A DNA stretch of 64,000 bases, from contig NZ_CP036426.1 in NCBI RefSeq assembly GCF_007752535.1, positions 7,874,001-7,938,000 on the forward strand. The letters run 5' to 3'. Shown here piece by piece: positions 35,732 through 44,874 of this stretch. Source of the DNA: Tautonia plasticadhaerens. GTDB taxonomy: Bacteria > Planctomycetota > Planctomycetia > Isosphaerales > Isosphaeraceae. The position numbers and the translations under genes are program-made. Under the pieces are notes generated by a model. It had not been told where the DNA came from. It saw only the letters and a list, made by a program, of their open reading frames with translations, and made no database searches. Within the stretch, counting starts at the first letter, position 1. The number at the start of each line of letters is the position of its first letter.

Positions 35732-36325
35732 ATGAACGATCCCCCCTGGCGAATCGCGATCGAACGGGCATTGACCCTCCAGGGCCACGACCCGGCCTCT
35801 CGCTGGGTGCAACTGGCGACCGTCGCCCTCGACGGGGCGCCGGCGGTGAGGACGGTCGTCTTCCGGGGGTTCCTGCCGGGCGCCGACACGCTCGAATTCA
35901 CCACCGATCTCCGCAGCGCCAAGGCCGAGCAGCTCGCCGAGGATTCCCGGGCCGAGGCCTGCTGGCTGTTCCGGGAGAGCCGGGAGCAATTCCGCCTGGC
36001 CGGGCGGCTCCGGCTGGTCGCCGAGGACCACCCCGAGGCCGACCTGGCCGCAGCCCGGCTCGCGAGATGGGGGGAGGCGCCGACCTCGACCCGCCTGAGC
36101 TTCTCCTGGCCCGACCCCGGCGCCCCCCGGGCCGAGCCCAGGCGGTTCCGCGTCCCGGCCCCCGAGCCCGACCGCCCCCCGCCCACCTTCGCCCTGCTGC
36201 TGCTGGAGCCCGACCGGGTCGACCACCTGGACCTCCGCCCCGATCCCCACGCCCGGATCCGCTACCACCGCCCCGGAGGACCAGGCGGCAGGGCCCCCTG
36301 GGAGGCGGTCGAGGTCAACCCCTGA
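35732..36325 (+). CDS. Pyridoxamine-phosphate-oxidase-like FMN-binding protein
   Basis: A 197-residue split-barrel protein. WVQLATVALDGAPAVRTVVFRGF followed by TTDLRSAKAEQL matches the Alr4036/Npun_F5749-type pyridoxamine 5'-phosphate oxidase-like family, which binds FMN. The C-terminal half is Pro/Arg-rich with WEAVEVNP at the end. It is divergent from the small membrane protein. No Shine-Dalgarno is visible before the ATG, in line with a possible leaderless transcript. Substrate unknown. Confidence 0.85.
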   Translation: MNDPPWRIAIERALTLQGHDPASRWVQLATVALDGAPAVRTVVFRGFLPGADTLEFTTDLRSAKAEQLAEDSRAEACWLFRESREQFRLAGRLRLVAEDHPEADLAAARLARWGEAPTSTRLSFSWPDPGAPRAEPRRFRVPAPEPDRPPPTFALLLLEPDRVDHLDLRPDPHARIRYHRPGGPGGRAPWEAVEVNP

Positions 36326-36350
36326 GCCCGGAGGAGCCCTATCGTGCTCC

Positions 36351-36370
36351 CCTCGGGCAGCACCCCGAGG
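36351..36370. terminator. Small hairpin between convergent genes
   Basis: CCTCGGG and CCCGAGG form a 7-base stem with a 6-base loop between the FMN-binding gene and the leftward small protein gene. Confidence 0.35.
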
Positions 36371-36397
36371 CCGAGGCCGAGCGGCTCCGCAGGCCGA

Positions 36398-36751
36398 TCA
36401 GCGCCCGGGCGTCTGCGGGCGCTCGTCTTCGTCGACCGAGACCCCGTCCATGATCTCCTCGACCCGGGACTCTCCGAAGACTCGGATGACCTCGGCCCGG
36501 AGGCGGTCGAGATCCTCGGCCGAATCGACTTCCCCGGACAGGGATGCCGCCCCGATCGACAGTTCCTCGATCTCGACCCCGGAGAACGCGGGATCGGCGG
36601 CGAGGATCGGCTTGAGGAGCGCCCGATCGTCGAGAAATCGGCGATGGTAGGCGTTCGTCTCGCCCTGCAGGCCGCCGACCGCCCAGCCAATCCCGAACGA
36701 GACGGCCAGGGCCCCGAGCAGGGCGGCCACGCGCGATAGCCGGCCGATCAT
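36398..36751 (-). CDS. Small membrane-anchored protein, BON-like C-terminal part
   Basis: A 117-residue protein with an N-terminal membrane segment or uncleaved signal (VAALLGALAVSFGIGWAVGG), then a domain ending GVEIEELSIGAASLSGEVDS and DRLRAEVIRVFGESRVEEI. The alternating beta-alpha pattern resembles a BON domain, but this is a weak resemblance. Its start overlaps the CYTH gene stop by 4 bases (ATGA), so the two are translationally coupled. Confidence 0.75.
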   Translation of the reverse strand: MIGRLSRVAALLGALAVSFGIGWAVGGLQGETNAYHRRFLDDRALLKPILAADPAFSGVEIEELSIGAASLSGEVDSAEDLDRLRAEVIRVFGESRVEEIMDGVSVDEDERPQTPGR

Positions 36752-37332
36752 GCCGGCGCCCCTCCTCGATCGAGCCGCTCCATCAGCAACCGCAAGTACG
36801 AGCGCACCTCGACCTGATCGGCCCCCAGGCCGAGCCGGCCGGCCAGCTCCAGGACGTATTGCTGGGCCTCGGGAAGGTCCGCCGGCCCGTGGGCGATCGC
36901 CTCGACCTCGGCGAAGACCCCGAGGCCGTCGACCGTGTCGAGCCCCACCTGCATGGGCCTCCCCTCGAAGCTCAGGCGGTAGCCGATGCGCGTCTTCCGC
37001 ACCGTCGCCACCGGGCGGAAGCCGAGGTTGACGAACAGCCGCTCCATCCGGGCCAGGGAGTCGGCGCCGGCCTCGTAGGTCAGCTCCAGCTCCTCCCGGG
37101 TCTTGGTCGGGCCCGCGAGCTTCGGCCCCTTGTACGTGACCCGGTTCTCCGCCCCATCGCGGCGGAGTCGGAGCGCCTCGTCCGTCTCACGGAAGTCGCG
37201 GGACGGGTGCGACAAATAAATATCCTCTTGTTCGACCGCTTCCCCCGCCTGCCCCCCCAGCTCCGCCAGGAGACGCGCTAGCGCCGCGTGGTCGGCCCCC
37301 CGGAACTTCATCTCGACCTCGAACGGGCTCAT
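36748..37332 (-). CDS. CYTH-domain protein, class IV adenylate cyclase/thiamine triphosphatase type
   Basis: A 194-residue CYTH tunnel-fold protein. The signature FEVEMKFR (ExExK) opens the protein, followed by LRLRRDGAENRVTYKGPK and TREELELTYEAG, and a closing VFAEVEAI. CYTH proteins act on triphosphates: class IV adenylate cyclase (CyaB) or inorganic/thiamine triphosphatase; sequence alone does not decide. The ATG at 37332 fits the first beta strand. The 4-base overlap with the small downstream protein implies an operon. Confidence 0.88.
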   Translation of the reverse strand: MSPFEVEMKFRGADHAALARLLAELGGQAGEAVEQEDIYLSHPSRDFRETDEALRLRRDGAENRVTYKGPKLAGPTKTREELELTYEAGADSLARMERLFVNLGFRPVATVRKTRIGYRLSFEGRPMQVGLDTVDGLGVFAEVEAIAHGPADLPEAQQYVLELAGRLGLGADQVEVRSYLRLLMERLDRGGAPA

Positions 37333-37584
37333 CGTCAATGCTCCGGAACATGCCTGCATGATGAGGGATCGAGATGGGCGGATACGCGGCAGCCTATCCC
37401 TCCCCCCCCGGCCGGTCAACCGCCCCCCCGGCCGGGACTCGACTTCGGGCCTCCCGCCTCCTACGATTCCCCCACACATCCGACAGTTGTCCCAGGGGCC
37501 CCGGACGCGGGGAGCCCCCGGGGCGGTCGACCGACCGATCGGGCCTTCCCACCCGTCTCCCGAACCGATCGAGGCTTGAGGATC

Positions 37585-39345
37585 ATGAACGCCGACGCCC
37601 CCCGACCGCCGCAGCAGGCCCGACTCCGGGGCCCAGGGCTGGGACCTCGCGGCCTGATGCGATGGGTCTACACGAGCAACCCCTTCTACGTCATCAGCGC
37701 CGGGCTGGTCTTCCTCGGGCTGCGAGCCTCCTTCGACGCGAGGGGGCCGGCCGTCGAGACCGGGGCCTTGATGGTCGGCCTGGCCTCCTACACCCTCCTG
37801 CTGGCGGCCACGGCGGTGTTCCTGGTGCGACGGGGCAAGGTCTGGGACGACGTGAGGACGGTCCTCCTGCTCGTCGTCCTCATGTTCCTGGCCACCTCGG
37901 TTGCCTTCGACGAGACGCTCGCCGGCAGCCCGGCGACGGGGGGGACGCTGTACCTGGTCGGCCTCGGATTCGCCATGCTCGTCAGCGAGTCGGTGCTCCG
38001 GAGGCTCGGGCTCGGGCTGAGGGCGTGGTATCGCCTGCCCTATCACCTGATGCTCGCGCTCTTCTTCCTCTACCCGATCGGCCTGGCGACCCGGGTCGGC
38101 CGCCCCGACGACCCGGGCCTGATGTGGGCCCTCTTCGGCTTCTCGCCGATGGCGGGGCTGGCCTGCCTGGCCCTGCTGCCGGCGGCGAGGCGAGGCCCGC
38201 CCTACGCCGAGAAGGACGGCAGCCCCTGGCGATGGCCCCTCTACCCCTGGGTCCTGTTCGGCCTTCTCGCCGCGGCGGCCTGCGCCCGGTCCTACTCGCT
38301 CTGCGTGTCGTTCCACTTCGTGATGGAGGACCGGTCGATCTTCGGTCCCTATTTCCTCGTGCCCGTCCTGATGCCCTGCGCGGTCCTGCTGCTGGAACTG
38401 GGCCGATCGAGCCGAGGCAAGGGGGCGGGCCGGGTCTCCACGACCCTGGCCCTGCTGGCCCCGATCGGCCTGCTGGCCCTGGCGATGCTCGGCCACGACC
38501 GGCCGGACCCGGTCTACCATCGGTTCCTCTCCGAGTTCCGGGGCCGGCTCGGGGGCACCCCGGCCTTCCTCACCCTGCTGGGCGCCCTGCCCCTCTACAT
38601 CCTGGCGATCCGACGCCGGGTCCCCGGCGGGCTCGACGCCCTGTCCCTGGCCCTGGTGGCCCTGGCGGTCGTCGGGCCGACGACCCTGGACCTCGACTCG
38701 CTCTCCCCCGCTCGGCCGATGCCGTTGGCGCTGGCATCGCTGGTCCAGGCGATCCCGGCGATCCGGCGCCGGGACGAGGCCCGAGGGCTGATCGCCTCGG
38801 CCTTCGCGATCGGTTCGGTCGCCTCGGCGATGCCCGACTCGGCACCGGGGGCGCTCCCGGTGATCGTCGCGGCCCACCTGGCGTTGCTCGCGGCGATGGG
38901 GTTCGGCCTGCGGCCGGGGGATCTCGGCGGACTGTCGCGCGACCTCGCCCTGGCGATGATCCCGATGCTCGGGCTGGCCTGGCTCTCCGGCGGCTTCGCC
39001 AACCTGTTCGACCGGCTCGGGCCGGCGGCCGACGCGTGCTACCTGCCGGCGCTGGCGTGCCTGTCCGGATCGTACGCGGCGATCGGCGGCGGCCGGCCGT
39101 TCTCCCGGGCGGCGGTGATCCTGCTGGCGGGCTGGTCGCTCCTCTACGGGGCCCGATGGTATCTCGCCCTGCGTCGGTTCGTCCCCGGGCTCGACCAGAT
39201 CATGCTCGGCCTGCTCTCGTTCCTGGTCGCGACGCTGATCAGCCTGGCCAAGGCCGGCCTCCTGCCCCGGCGGAGGCCGCCGGGCTGCCTCGCCCTGCCC
39301 GGGGAATCCGAGGGCCCGCCTCGGGGCCCCTCGGGCTGCCCTTGA
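37585..39345 (+). CDS. Multi-pass membrane protein, unknown function
   Basis: A 586-residue hydrophobic protein with roughly twelve or more transmembrane helices (for example VISAGLVFLGLRASF, LLLAATAVFLV, LLVVLMFLATSV, LALAMLGHDRP-side helices, ILLAGWSLLYGARWYLAL). No transport or enzyme signature is recognisable. The ATG at 37585 is preceded by GAGG and follows a non-coding spacer; longer frames are artefacts. It stands alone between the CYTH gene (divergent) and a terminator. Confidence 0.82.
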   Translation: MNADAPRPPQQARLRGPGLGPRGLMRWVYTSNPFYVISAGLVFLGLRASFDARGPAVETGALMVGLASYTLLLAATAVFLVRRGKVWDDVRTVLLLVVLMFLATSVAFDETLAGSPATGGTLYLVGLGFAMLVSESVLRRLGLGLRAWYRLPYHLMLALFFLYPIGLATRVGRPDDPGLMWALFGFSPMAGLACLALLPAARRGPPYAEKDGSPWRWPLYPWVLFGLLAAAACARSYSLCVSFHFVMEDRSIFGPYFLVPVLMPCAVLLLELGRSSRGKGAGRVSTTLALLAPIGLLALAMLGHDRPDPVYHRFLSEFRGRLGGTPAFLTLLGALPLYILAIRRRVPGGLDALSLALVALAVVGPTTLDLDSLSPARPMPLALASLVQAIPAIRRRDEARGLIASAFAIGSVASAMPDSAPGALPVIVAAHLALLAAMGFGLRPGDLGGLSRDLALAMIPMLGLAWLSGGFANLFDRLGPAADACYLPALACLSGSYAAIGGGRPFSRAAVILLAGWSLLYGARWYLALRRFVPGLDQIMLGLLSFLVATLISLAKAGLLPRRRPPGCLALPGESEGPPRGPSGCP

Positions 39346-39438
39346 TCCGGCCCGACAGCCATGGACTCGGGGATCGAGGCCCGGGGGACTCCTCCGATCG
39401 GCGAGGGTCCGGCGTCCCCCGGGCGTACCTCCCGAAGC

Positions 39439-39466
39439 CCGTCGTCGGACCATGCTCCGACGACGG
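39439..39466. terminator. Hairpin between convergent genes
   Basis: CCGTCGTCGGA and TCCGACGACGG form a perfect 11-base stem with a 6-base loop between the membrane protein gene and the leftward small protein gene. Confidence 0.55.
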
Positions 39467-39474
39467 CTCCAGGA

Positions 39475-39822
39475 TCAGCCGAGCCACTCCGGCGCGTGCC
39501 GGGCGTCGTCCGGGACATGCTCGGAGAGGAGGTCGCGGAGGTCCAGCCGCATCAGCTCGGCCAGGCGCTTGCTCGGCGTACGCTCGATCTCCTGGACGAG
39601 CTTCAGCGCCAGCACGTGCCACTCGGTCGCCGCGTGGGGGCAGGTGAAGACGTCCCGCCGCCGCTTCGAGCCGGCCATCGATTCGGCCAGGCCGGCGGCG
39701 GTGGGCACGTCTCGCCTGGCGTCGCAGGCCGTCCCGCAGACGCGGCAACGGGCCTCGTCGAGCTCGCCGGGCTCGGCGTAGATGATGTCATAGCCTTTGT
39801 GGTGCATCTCAATACAGCTCAT
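39475..39822 (-). CDS. Small protein with CxxC-type motif, unknown
   Basis: A 115-residue soluble protein. It contains CRVCGTACDAR and, later, FTCPHAATEWH, together a likely zinc- or redox-binding set of four Cys. The middle has helices with Lys/Arg (ALKLVQEIERTPSKRLAELM). The start overlaps the end of the frameshifted aspartic-protease gene; the second ATG, five codons in, is also possible. The tight packing suggests it belongs with that gene. Confidence 0.7.
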   Translation of the reverse strand: MSCIEMHHKGYDIIYAEPGELDEARCRVCGTACDARRDVPTAAGLAESMAGSKRRRDVFTCPHAATEWHVLALKLVQEIERTPSKRLAELMRLDLRDLLSEHVPDDARHAPEWLG

Positions 39823-40242
39823 AGATGTGCTCGCCGCCGTGCGCCGGGTTGCCGATGAGCGTCCGGCTGCGGAGGTCGACCACGAAGTCCAGGTGCTCCA
39901 GCGGCAACTGGCCGATCAGCGCCGGGGTCCCGTCAGGGACTTCGAGCACGTCCATGGTGCAACTCCGGCCCCGATCGTCAGCCGGACTGCCTCGTACATG
40001 CCGGCCTCGCCGACCCCGGAGCTGCTCCGGACCCGCCTGGTGCCCGTCCGGGAGAGGCCGAGGCGTCGGATCATCTCGGTCGGCAACGAGAGCAGGGTGG
40101 CTCCCGTGTCGACGAGGGCATCGGGCACCGTCTCGGCTCGGGCCTCGTCCGGGGTCATCACTCCCTTCTTCACGGCCCAGAGATCCTCGAGGTTTTCGAT
40201 CCTGGCCTCGGTCACGGCTCGACCCACCGGTTCCGTCTCCAT
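39809..40242 (-). pseudogene. Retropepsin-like aspartic protease, frameshifted
   Basis: The first part (start 40242, AGGAGG upstream) reads METEPVGRAVTEARIEN, then PDALVDTGATLLSLP, the DTG active-site motif of retropepsin-like proteins. The frame breaks after EAVRLTI at a four-G run (plus strand CCCC near 39969-39972). One extra base would join it to the second part, RGRSCTMDVLEVPDG, ALIGQLPLEHLDFVV and LIGNPAHGGEHIYELY, a family-typical C-terminus. This may be a true mutation or a sequencing error in the homopolymer. It lies in a leftward block with glycine oxidase upstream. Confidence 0.75.
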
Positions 40243-40337
40243 CGGTTTGCCTCCTTCGAGACGATGACTCCCACTCGGCCATGCGATCGGAAAGGATCCG
40301 CCCTCGGCCAACTCCGCGACCCGGGCCGGAGGGAGGC

Positions 40338-41489
40338 TCACGACCGGAAGGCCTCCGGCACCGGCGGGGCGGCCGGACGGTCGGGGCGGAAGTCGGTCAG
40401 GTCGACGAACGGGCGGCGCCCGAGCAGCAGGTCCGCCACGACCTCGGCGGTCGCGGGCGAGAGCTGCAAGCCCGACCGGCGGTGGCCGGCGGCCACGATC
40501 AGGTTTTCATACCCCGGGACGACCCCGATGATGGGCCGCGAGTCCATGCTGCCGGGCCTCAACCCGGCCCAGGTGGCCTCGACGGCCGAGTCGGCCAGCA
40601 CCGGGCAGAGGCGGATCGCCAGGTCGATCAGGTCCCTCGAAGCCGAGGCGGTCGGCCGGGCGTCGAAGCCGGCGTCCTCCTCGGTGGCGCCGACGAGCAC
40701 CCGGCCGTCGTCCCGGGGGACGAGGTACCGGCTGCCCAGCTCGACGATCCGCCGCAGGACCGGCCGCTCCGACCGCAGCAGGACGATCTGCCCCTTCACC
40801 GGGGGCGTCGCCACCCGGACTCCCAGCGAGCCGAGCAGATCCCCGGTCCACGGCCCCGCCGAGACGACCGCCGAGCCGCAGGGGATCGGCCCCGCCGGCG
40901 TCTTCACGGCGATCACCCGACCGCCGCTGACCTCGAATCCGGTGCATGGCACGCCGGGGAGGAGCCTCGCCCCCCGCCGCCCGGCCGAGTCGGCCAGCGC
41001 CCGCAAGTGCCGGGGGTTGCGGATCTGGGCGCGGTCGGGCACGAAGTAGGCAACCCGGAGCTCGGGGCTCAGTGCCGGCTCGACCCGGTCGAAGTCCCTC
41101 GGCTCCAGCCGCTCGAAGGCGATCCCCTCGGCCCGCCAGCGGCCCGCGGCGGCCATCAGGTCGTTCTCCCCCTTGGGATCGAAGGCGACGTCGACGGCGC
41201 CGGACCGTCGGTAGCCGTTGTCGATGCCCGTCTCCTCCCGGAGCCGCTCCGACCACTCGGGGTACAGGCCGGCGCTCCGGGTCCGGAGCCTGGCCATCGG
41301 CAGCGCCTGGGGGATCTCCGAACCCGGGGCGATGATCCCCGCCCCCGCCCAGCTCGCCTCCCGTCCCAGCTCCCGGCGGTCGAGCACGACCGGCCGCAAC
41401 CCCTCCCGCGCGAGCAGGTAGGCGATCGACAGGCCGATCACGCCGCCGCCGACGACGACGACATCCGGGTGCGACTTCGATTCGGGCAT
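40338..41489 (-). CDS. thiO: Glycine oxidase ThiO, thiamine biosynthesis
   Basis: A 383-residue FAD enzyme of the DAO family. The Rossmann start VVVVGGGVIGLSIAYLLARE, GREASWAGAGIIAPGSE, GQIVLLRSERPVL, GRVLVGATEEDAGFD and WAGLRPGSMDSRPIIG are characteristic of ThiO. It oxidises glycine to dehydroglycine for the thiazole ring of thiamine. No other thiamine gene is nearby, so the gene name is likely but a general D-amino-acid oxidase cannot be excluded. Divergent from the xanthine-dehydrogenase-type operon. Confidence 0.85.
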   Translation of the reverse strand: MPESKSHPDVVVVGGGVIGLSIAYLLAREGLRPVVLDRRELGREASWAGAGIIAPGSEIPQALPMARLRTRSAGLYPEWSERLREETGIDNGYRRSGAVDVAFDPKGENDLMAAAGRWRAEGIAFERLEPRDFDRVEPALSPELRVAYFVPDRAQIRNPRHLRALADSAGRRGARLLPGVPCTGFEVSGGRVIAVKTPAGPIPCGSAVVSAGPWTGDLLGSLGVRVATPPVKGQIVLLRSERPVLRRIVELGSRYLVPRDDGRVLVGATEEDAGFDARPTASASRDLIDLAIRLCPVLADSAVEATWAGLRPGSMDSRPIIGVVPGYENLIVAAGHRRSGLQLSPATAEVVADLLLGRRPFVDLTDFRPDRPAAPPVPEAFRS

Positions 41490-41847
41490 CGGTCCTCCTT
41501 CGAGTCGATCCTAGCAGAACGGCCCGATCGGCGCCGATCCGGTGGGGATGCGGGGCGGGCGAGCGTCGAGCGGCCTGCGAGGCCGGGGCTCGCCCGGCCG
41601 GCCCCGATCCATCCCCACCCTCCCCGGGACGGCATGCCGTCCCCCTCCCCCCTCCTAGGCGACCCGGCGAGGGTTCCCCCTCCCGGCCCCGGGTTTCGAC
41701 CTGGGCCCTTGCCAACGGCCGATCGGCCGACCATAGTGCACACTGCGCGGCCCCACCCCGCCCGTCGACCGAGGCCGCCCCGTGTCGGCATCTTCCGCGA
41801 CGCGATGCGACGCGAGACGCCATCGCCCCCCAGGGAGGTCCCCCCCG
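41490..41847. other. Divergent intergenic region before the molybdoenzyme operon
   Basis: It separates thiO and the 2Fe-2S subunit gene. The best element is a rightward promoter at 41709-41737. No gene is visible. Confidence 0.45.
41709..41737 (+). promoter_or_regulatory. Promoter TTGCCA-17-CATAGT for the molybdoenzyme operon
   Basis: TTGCCA at 41709-41714 and CATAGT at 41732-41737 have a 17-base spacer, 110 bases before the first operon gene. Each box matches the consensus at four of six positions. Confidence 0.4.
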
Positions 41848-42498
41848 ATGCCACCTGAAGACATCAAGGCCCCGGACGCCGTCGAGCGACCGGGCCACAG
41901 CCGCCGCGACTTCCTGCGGGGCTCGGGCCTGGCCGCCGCCGGCGTCGCGCTGGCCGGATCGGCCGCCGACGAGGCCCGAGCCGACGTCGAGACCGTCGAC
42001 GGCGTCGAGATCTATTCCGGCTCCTGCCCGATCGAGCTGCAGGTCAACGGCGAGGCGATGAGCGTCACCGTCGAGCCGCGCTCGACCCTGCTCGATACGC
42101 TCCGCAACCGGCTCGACGTGACCGGCCCGAAGCGCGTCTGCGACCGGGCCAGCTGCGGCGCCTGCACCGTCATCCTCGACGGCGACGCGGTCTACTCCTG
42201 CACCACCCTGGCGATCTCCTGCACCGGCCACGAGGTCCGCACGCTGGAGAGCTTCGAGACCGCCGAGGGGAGCGTGCCGCACGCCTTCCACCAGAACGAC
42301 GCCCTGATGTGCGGCTACTGCACGCCGGGCTTCGTCACCGCTTGCCAGGCCTGGCTGGAGAAGAACCCCGGCGAGGAGCCGACCATCGACGACATCAAGC
42401 AGGGGCTCGACGGCAACATCTGTCGCTGCGGCACGTACATCGGCGTCTTCCAGGCGGCCCTCGACGCCGCCAAGGCCATGCAGAACGGGAGGGCCTGA
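41848..42498 (+). CDS. Xanthine-dehydrogenase-family 2Fe-2S subunit, Tat-exported
   Basis: A 216-residue iron-sulfur subunit. A twin-arginine signal (SRRDFLRGSGLAAAGVALAG) precedes the plant-type ferredoxin domain with CDRASCGACTVILDG and a C-terminal domain with CGYCTPGF and CRCGTYIGVFQAAL, which holds the second 2Fe-2S cluster. It resembles the periplasmic aldehyde oxidoreductase subunit PaoA/YagT. It is the first gene of a three-subunit operon, with 3 bases before the molybdenum subunit. The complex is predicted to work in the periplasm. Confidence 0.93.
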   Translation: MPPEDIKAPDAVERPGHSRRDFLRGSGLAAAGVALAGSAADEARADVETVDGVEIYSGSCPIELQVNGEAMSVTVEPRSTLLDTLRNRLDVTGPKRVCDRASCGACTVILDGDAVYSCTTLAISCTGHEVRTLESFETAEGSVPHAFHQNDALMCGYCTPGFVTACQAWLEKNPGEEPTIDDIKQGLDGNICRCGTYIGVFQAALDAAKAMQNGRA

Positions 42499-42501
42499 GC
42501 C

Positions 42502-44658
42502 ATGGCGACCTGGCCCGAAACCACCAAGGTCATCCACACCGAGGTCCCCCGGCTCGACGGCCTGGCCAAGGCCTCCGGCCGAGCCAAGTACCCCTCGGAC
42601 GAGCGGCCCGACGGCCTCCTCTTCGCCGTCGTGCTGCACAGCCCCCACGCCCACGCCAAGATCACCAAGATCGACACCTCCGAGGCCGAGTCGATCCCCG
42701 GCGTCAAGGCCGTCCACCTGATCGCCCAGGAGGGGGCCACCGTCCGCTACCACGGCGAGGAGATCGCCGCCGTCGCCGCCGAGACCGAGGAACTCGCCCG
42801 GGACGGCTGCCGCGCCATCAAGATCGACTTCGAGGTCCTCCCCCACGCCGCCACCGAGGAGCAGGCCCTCGCCGAGGGCGCCCCCAAGCTCACCCCCCGG
42901 GGCAACACCCAGGAGGGCCGGGCCCAGGAGGACGGCGACCCCGACGCAGCGCTGGAGCAGGCCGCCGCCAAGGTCGAGGGGCACTACTCCCTGCCGGTCA
43001 TCACCCACGTCTGCTTGGAGACCCACGGCCAGGTCGTCCGCTGGGACGGCCCGGACAAGATGACCGTCTGGGCCAGCACCCAGAACGTCGACGGCGTCGA
43101 GGCCGAGATGGCCGGGGCCTTCGAGATCCCGGCCCCCAACGTCACCGTCTTCACCGAGGTCATGGGCGGCGGCTTCGGCTCCAAGTTCGGCGCCGACAGC
43201 TGGGGCGTCACCGCCGGGGAGCTCGCCAAGAAGGCCGGCCAGCCCGTCTGGCTGTTCCTCGACCGCGTCCAGGAGCACCTCACCGCCGGCAACCGCCCCA
43301 GCGCCTCGGCGAAGATCACCCTGGCCGCCGACCAGGACGGCAAGATCACCGCCCTGGTGGCCGAGACCCAGGGCACCGGCGGCATCTCCCGGGGGGCCGC
43401 CTTCCCGCTGCCCTACGTCTACGAGGTGCCCAACAGCCGACGGGTCCACGTCGACGTCCGCGTCAACGGCGGCAACGCCCGCGCCATGCGCGCCCCGGGA
43501 CACCCCCAGGGCTGCGCCATGATGGAGTTCGCCGTCGACGACCTGGCCGAGACGCTCGGCATGGACCCGCTTCAGGTCCGCCTCAAGAGCCTCGCCCAGG
43601 AGGACATCGTCCCCAGCGGGGCCGGGGACCCGGTCAACCGGACCGAGGTCTACAAGGAGCAGGTCGAGCTGGGCAGCAAGGCCATCGGCTGGGACCGGCG
43701 CAAGAGCCGGGCCGACAACGCCAAGGCCGAGGGCCCGCTCAAGCGCGGCTTCGGCATGGCCCTGCACCAGTGGGGCGGCGGCGGGCGGCCCGACAAGCAG
43801 GTCACCTGCATCGTCAACCCCGACGGCTCGGTCGAGATCCGCAGCGCCACCCAGGACATCGGCACCGGCTGCCGCACGATCCTCGCCCAGATCGCCGCCG
43901 AGGTCTTCGGCCTGAAGACCACCGACATCACCTCCAACATCGGCAACTCCCAGTTCCCGCCCGGCCAGGCCTCCGGCGGCTCGACCACCACCCCGTCGAT
44001 GGCCCCCCCGGCGTATAACGCCGCGCTGAAGGCCCGGGAGGCCCTCTTCGCCAAGATCGCCGGCGCCCTGGACGCCGAGCCGGGCGACCTGGAGGCCCGC
44101 GACGGCGTCATCCTCGTCAAGGGCGAGCGCGAGGTCCCCTGGAAGGAGGCCTGCCGCAAGCTCGGCACCATGCCGGTCAACGTCACCGAGGGCTACCTCG
44201 AAGGGCTCACCGCCCAGGGCGTCGCCGGCTGCCAGTTCGCCGACGTGACCGTCGACGTCGAGACCGGCGTGGTCAAGCTCAACAAGATCGTCGCCGTGCA
44301 GGACACCGGCCTGATCCTCAACCCCCTGACCTGGAAGAGCCAGGTCTACGGCGGCGTGATCATGGGCCTCAACTACGGCCTCTTCGAAGAACTCGTGATG
44401 GACCCGACCACCGGCCTGTCCCTGAACCCCGACATGGAGCTCTACAAGCTCGCCGGGGCCAGCGACATCCCGGAGATCGAGATCATCCCCTTCGACAACG
44501 AGCAGATGCGCAAGCGGGGCGTGATCGGCGTCGGCGAGCCGCCGACGATCGCCACCGCCGCCGCCATCGGCAACGCCGTGGCCAACGCCCTCGGCACCCG
44601 CGTCCCCAGCTTCCCCATGTCCCCCTGGAACGTCCTCAACGCCCTGGCCAAGGCCTGA
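42502..44658 (+). CDS. Xanthine-dehydrogenase-family molybdopterin-binding subunit
   Basis: A 718-residue catalytic subunit of the xanthine oxidase/aldehyde oxidoreductase family (PaoC/YagR-like). Visible motifs: VTVFTEVMGGGFGSKFGAD near residue 215, AMRAPGHPQG near 330, GGSTTTPSMAPPAYN near 495 and a C-terminal GVIGVGEPPTIATAAAI region. The Glu expected in the active site near the end is in this GEPP segment. No signal peptide is seen; it is probably exported as a folded complex through the Tat signal of the iron-sulfur subunit. Substrate (aldehyde or purine) cannot be decided. Confidence 0.92.
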   Translation: MATWPETTKVIHTEVPRLDGLAKASGRAKYPSDERPDGLLFAVVLHSPHAHAKITKIDTSEAESIPGVKAVHLIAQEGATVRYHGEEIAAVAAETEELARDGCRAIKIDFEVLPHAATEEQALAEGAPKLTPRGNTQEGRAQEDGDPDAALEQAAAKVEGHYSLPVITHVCLETHGQVVRWDGPDKMTVWASTQNVDGVEAEMAGAFEIPAPNVTVFTEVMGGGFGSKFGADSWGVTAGELAKKAGQPVWLFLDRVQEHLTAGNRPSASAKITLAADQDGKITALVAETQGTGGISRGAAFPLPYVYEVPNSRRVHVDVRVNGGNARAMRAPGHPQGCAMMEFAVDDLAETLGMDPLQVRLKSLAQEDIVPSGAGDPVNRTEVYKEQVELGSKAIGWDRRKSRADNAKAEGPLKRGFGMALHQWGGGGRPDKQVTCIVNPDGSVEIRSATQDIGTGCRTILAQIAAEVFGLKTTDITSNIGNSQFPPGQASGGSTTTPSMAPPAYNAALKAREALFAKIAGALDAEPGDLEARDGVILVKGEREVPWKEACRKLGTMPVNVTEGYLEGLTAQGVAGCQFADVTVDVETGVVKLNKIVAVQDTGLILNPLTWKSQVYGGVIMGLNYGLFEELVMDPTTGLSLNPDMELYKLAGASDIPEIEIIPFDNEQMRKRGVIGVGEPPTIATAAAIGNAVANALGTRVPSFPMSPWNVLNALAKA

Positions 44659-44874
44659 TCCCCCGCCGTCGGCGACCGGTCGCCGGAGCCGTCGGGCCGA
44701 TGCGATGAGACACGAGCGATGACGCATGGCGGATGGTGGATGACCGACTTGAGTTGACCGCCCGAGCCCGGGACCCCGGTCATCCGGCATCCGACATCCT
44801 CGCTCGCCCATCCATCGGCCCGCCCCCCCGCCCGGAGCCGCCCCGAGGATCGCCCCGAGGAGCTACCGATTCCC

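Noticed and set aside
37374-39647. A 757-codon plus-strand frame overlapping the multi-pass membrane protein
   Set aside because: The other frame has long hydrophobic helices and a plausible start, whereas this one is Arg/Pro/Gly-rich without features.
40507-44811. A 1434-codon open frame on the minus strand across the thiO and molybdoenzyme genes
   Set aside because: It runs opposite to well-supported genes, is Gly/Ala/Asp/Val-rich with no family motifs, and is a shadow of GC-rich codon use.
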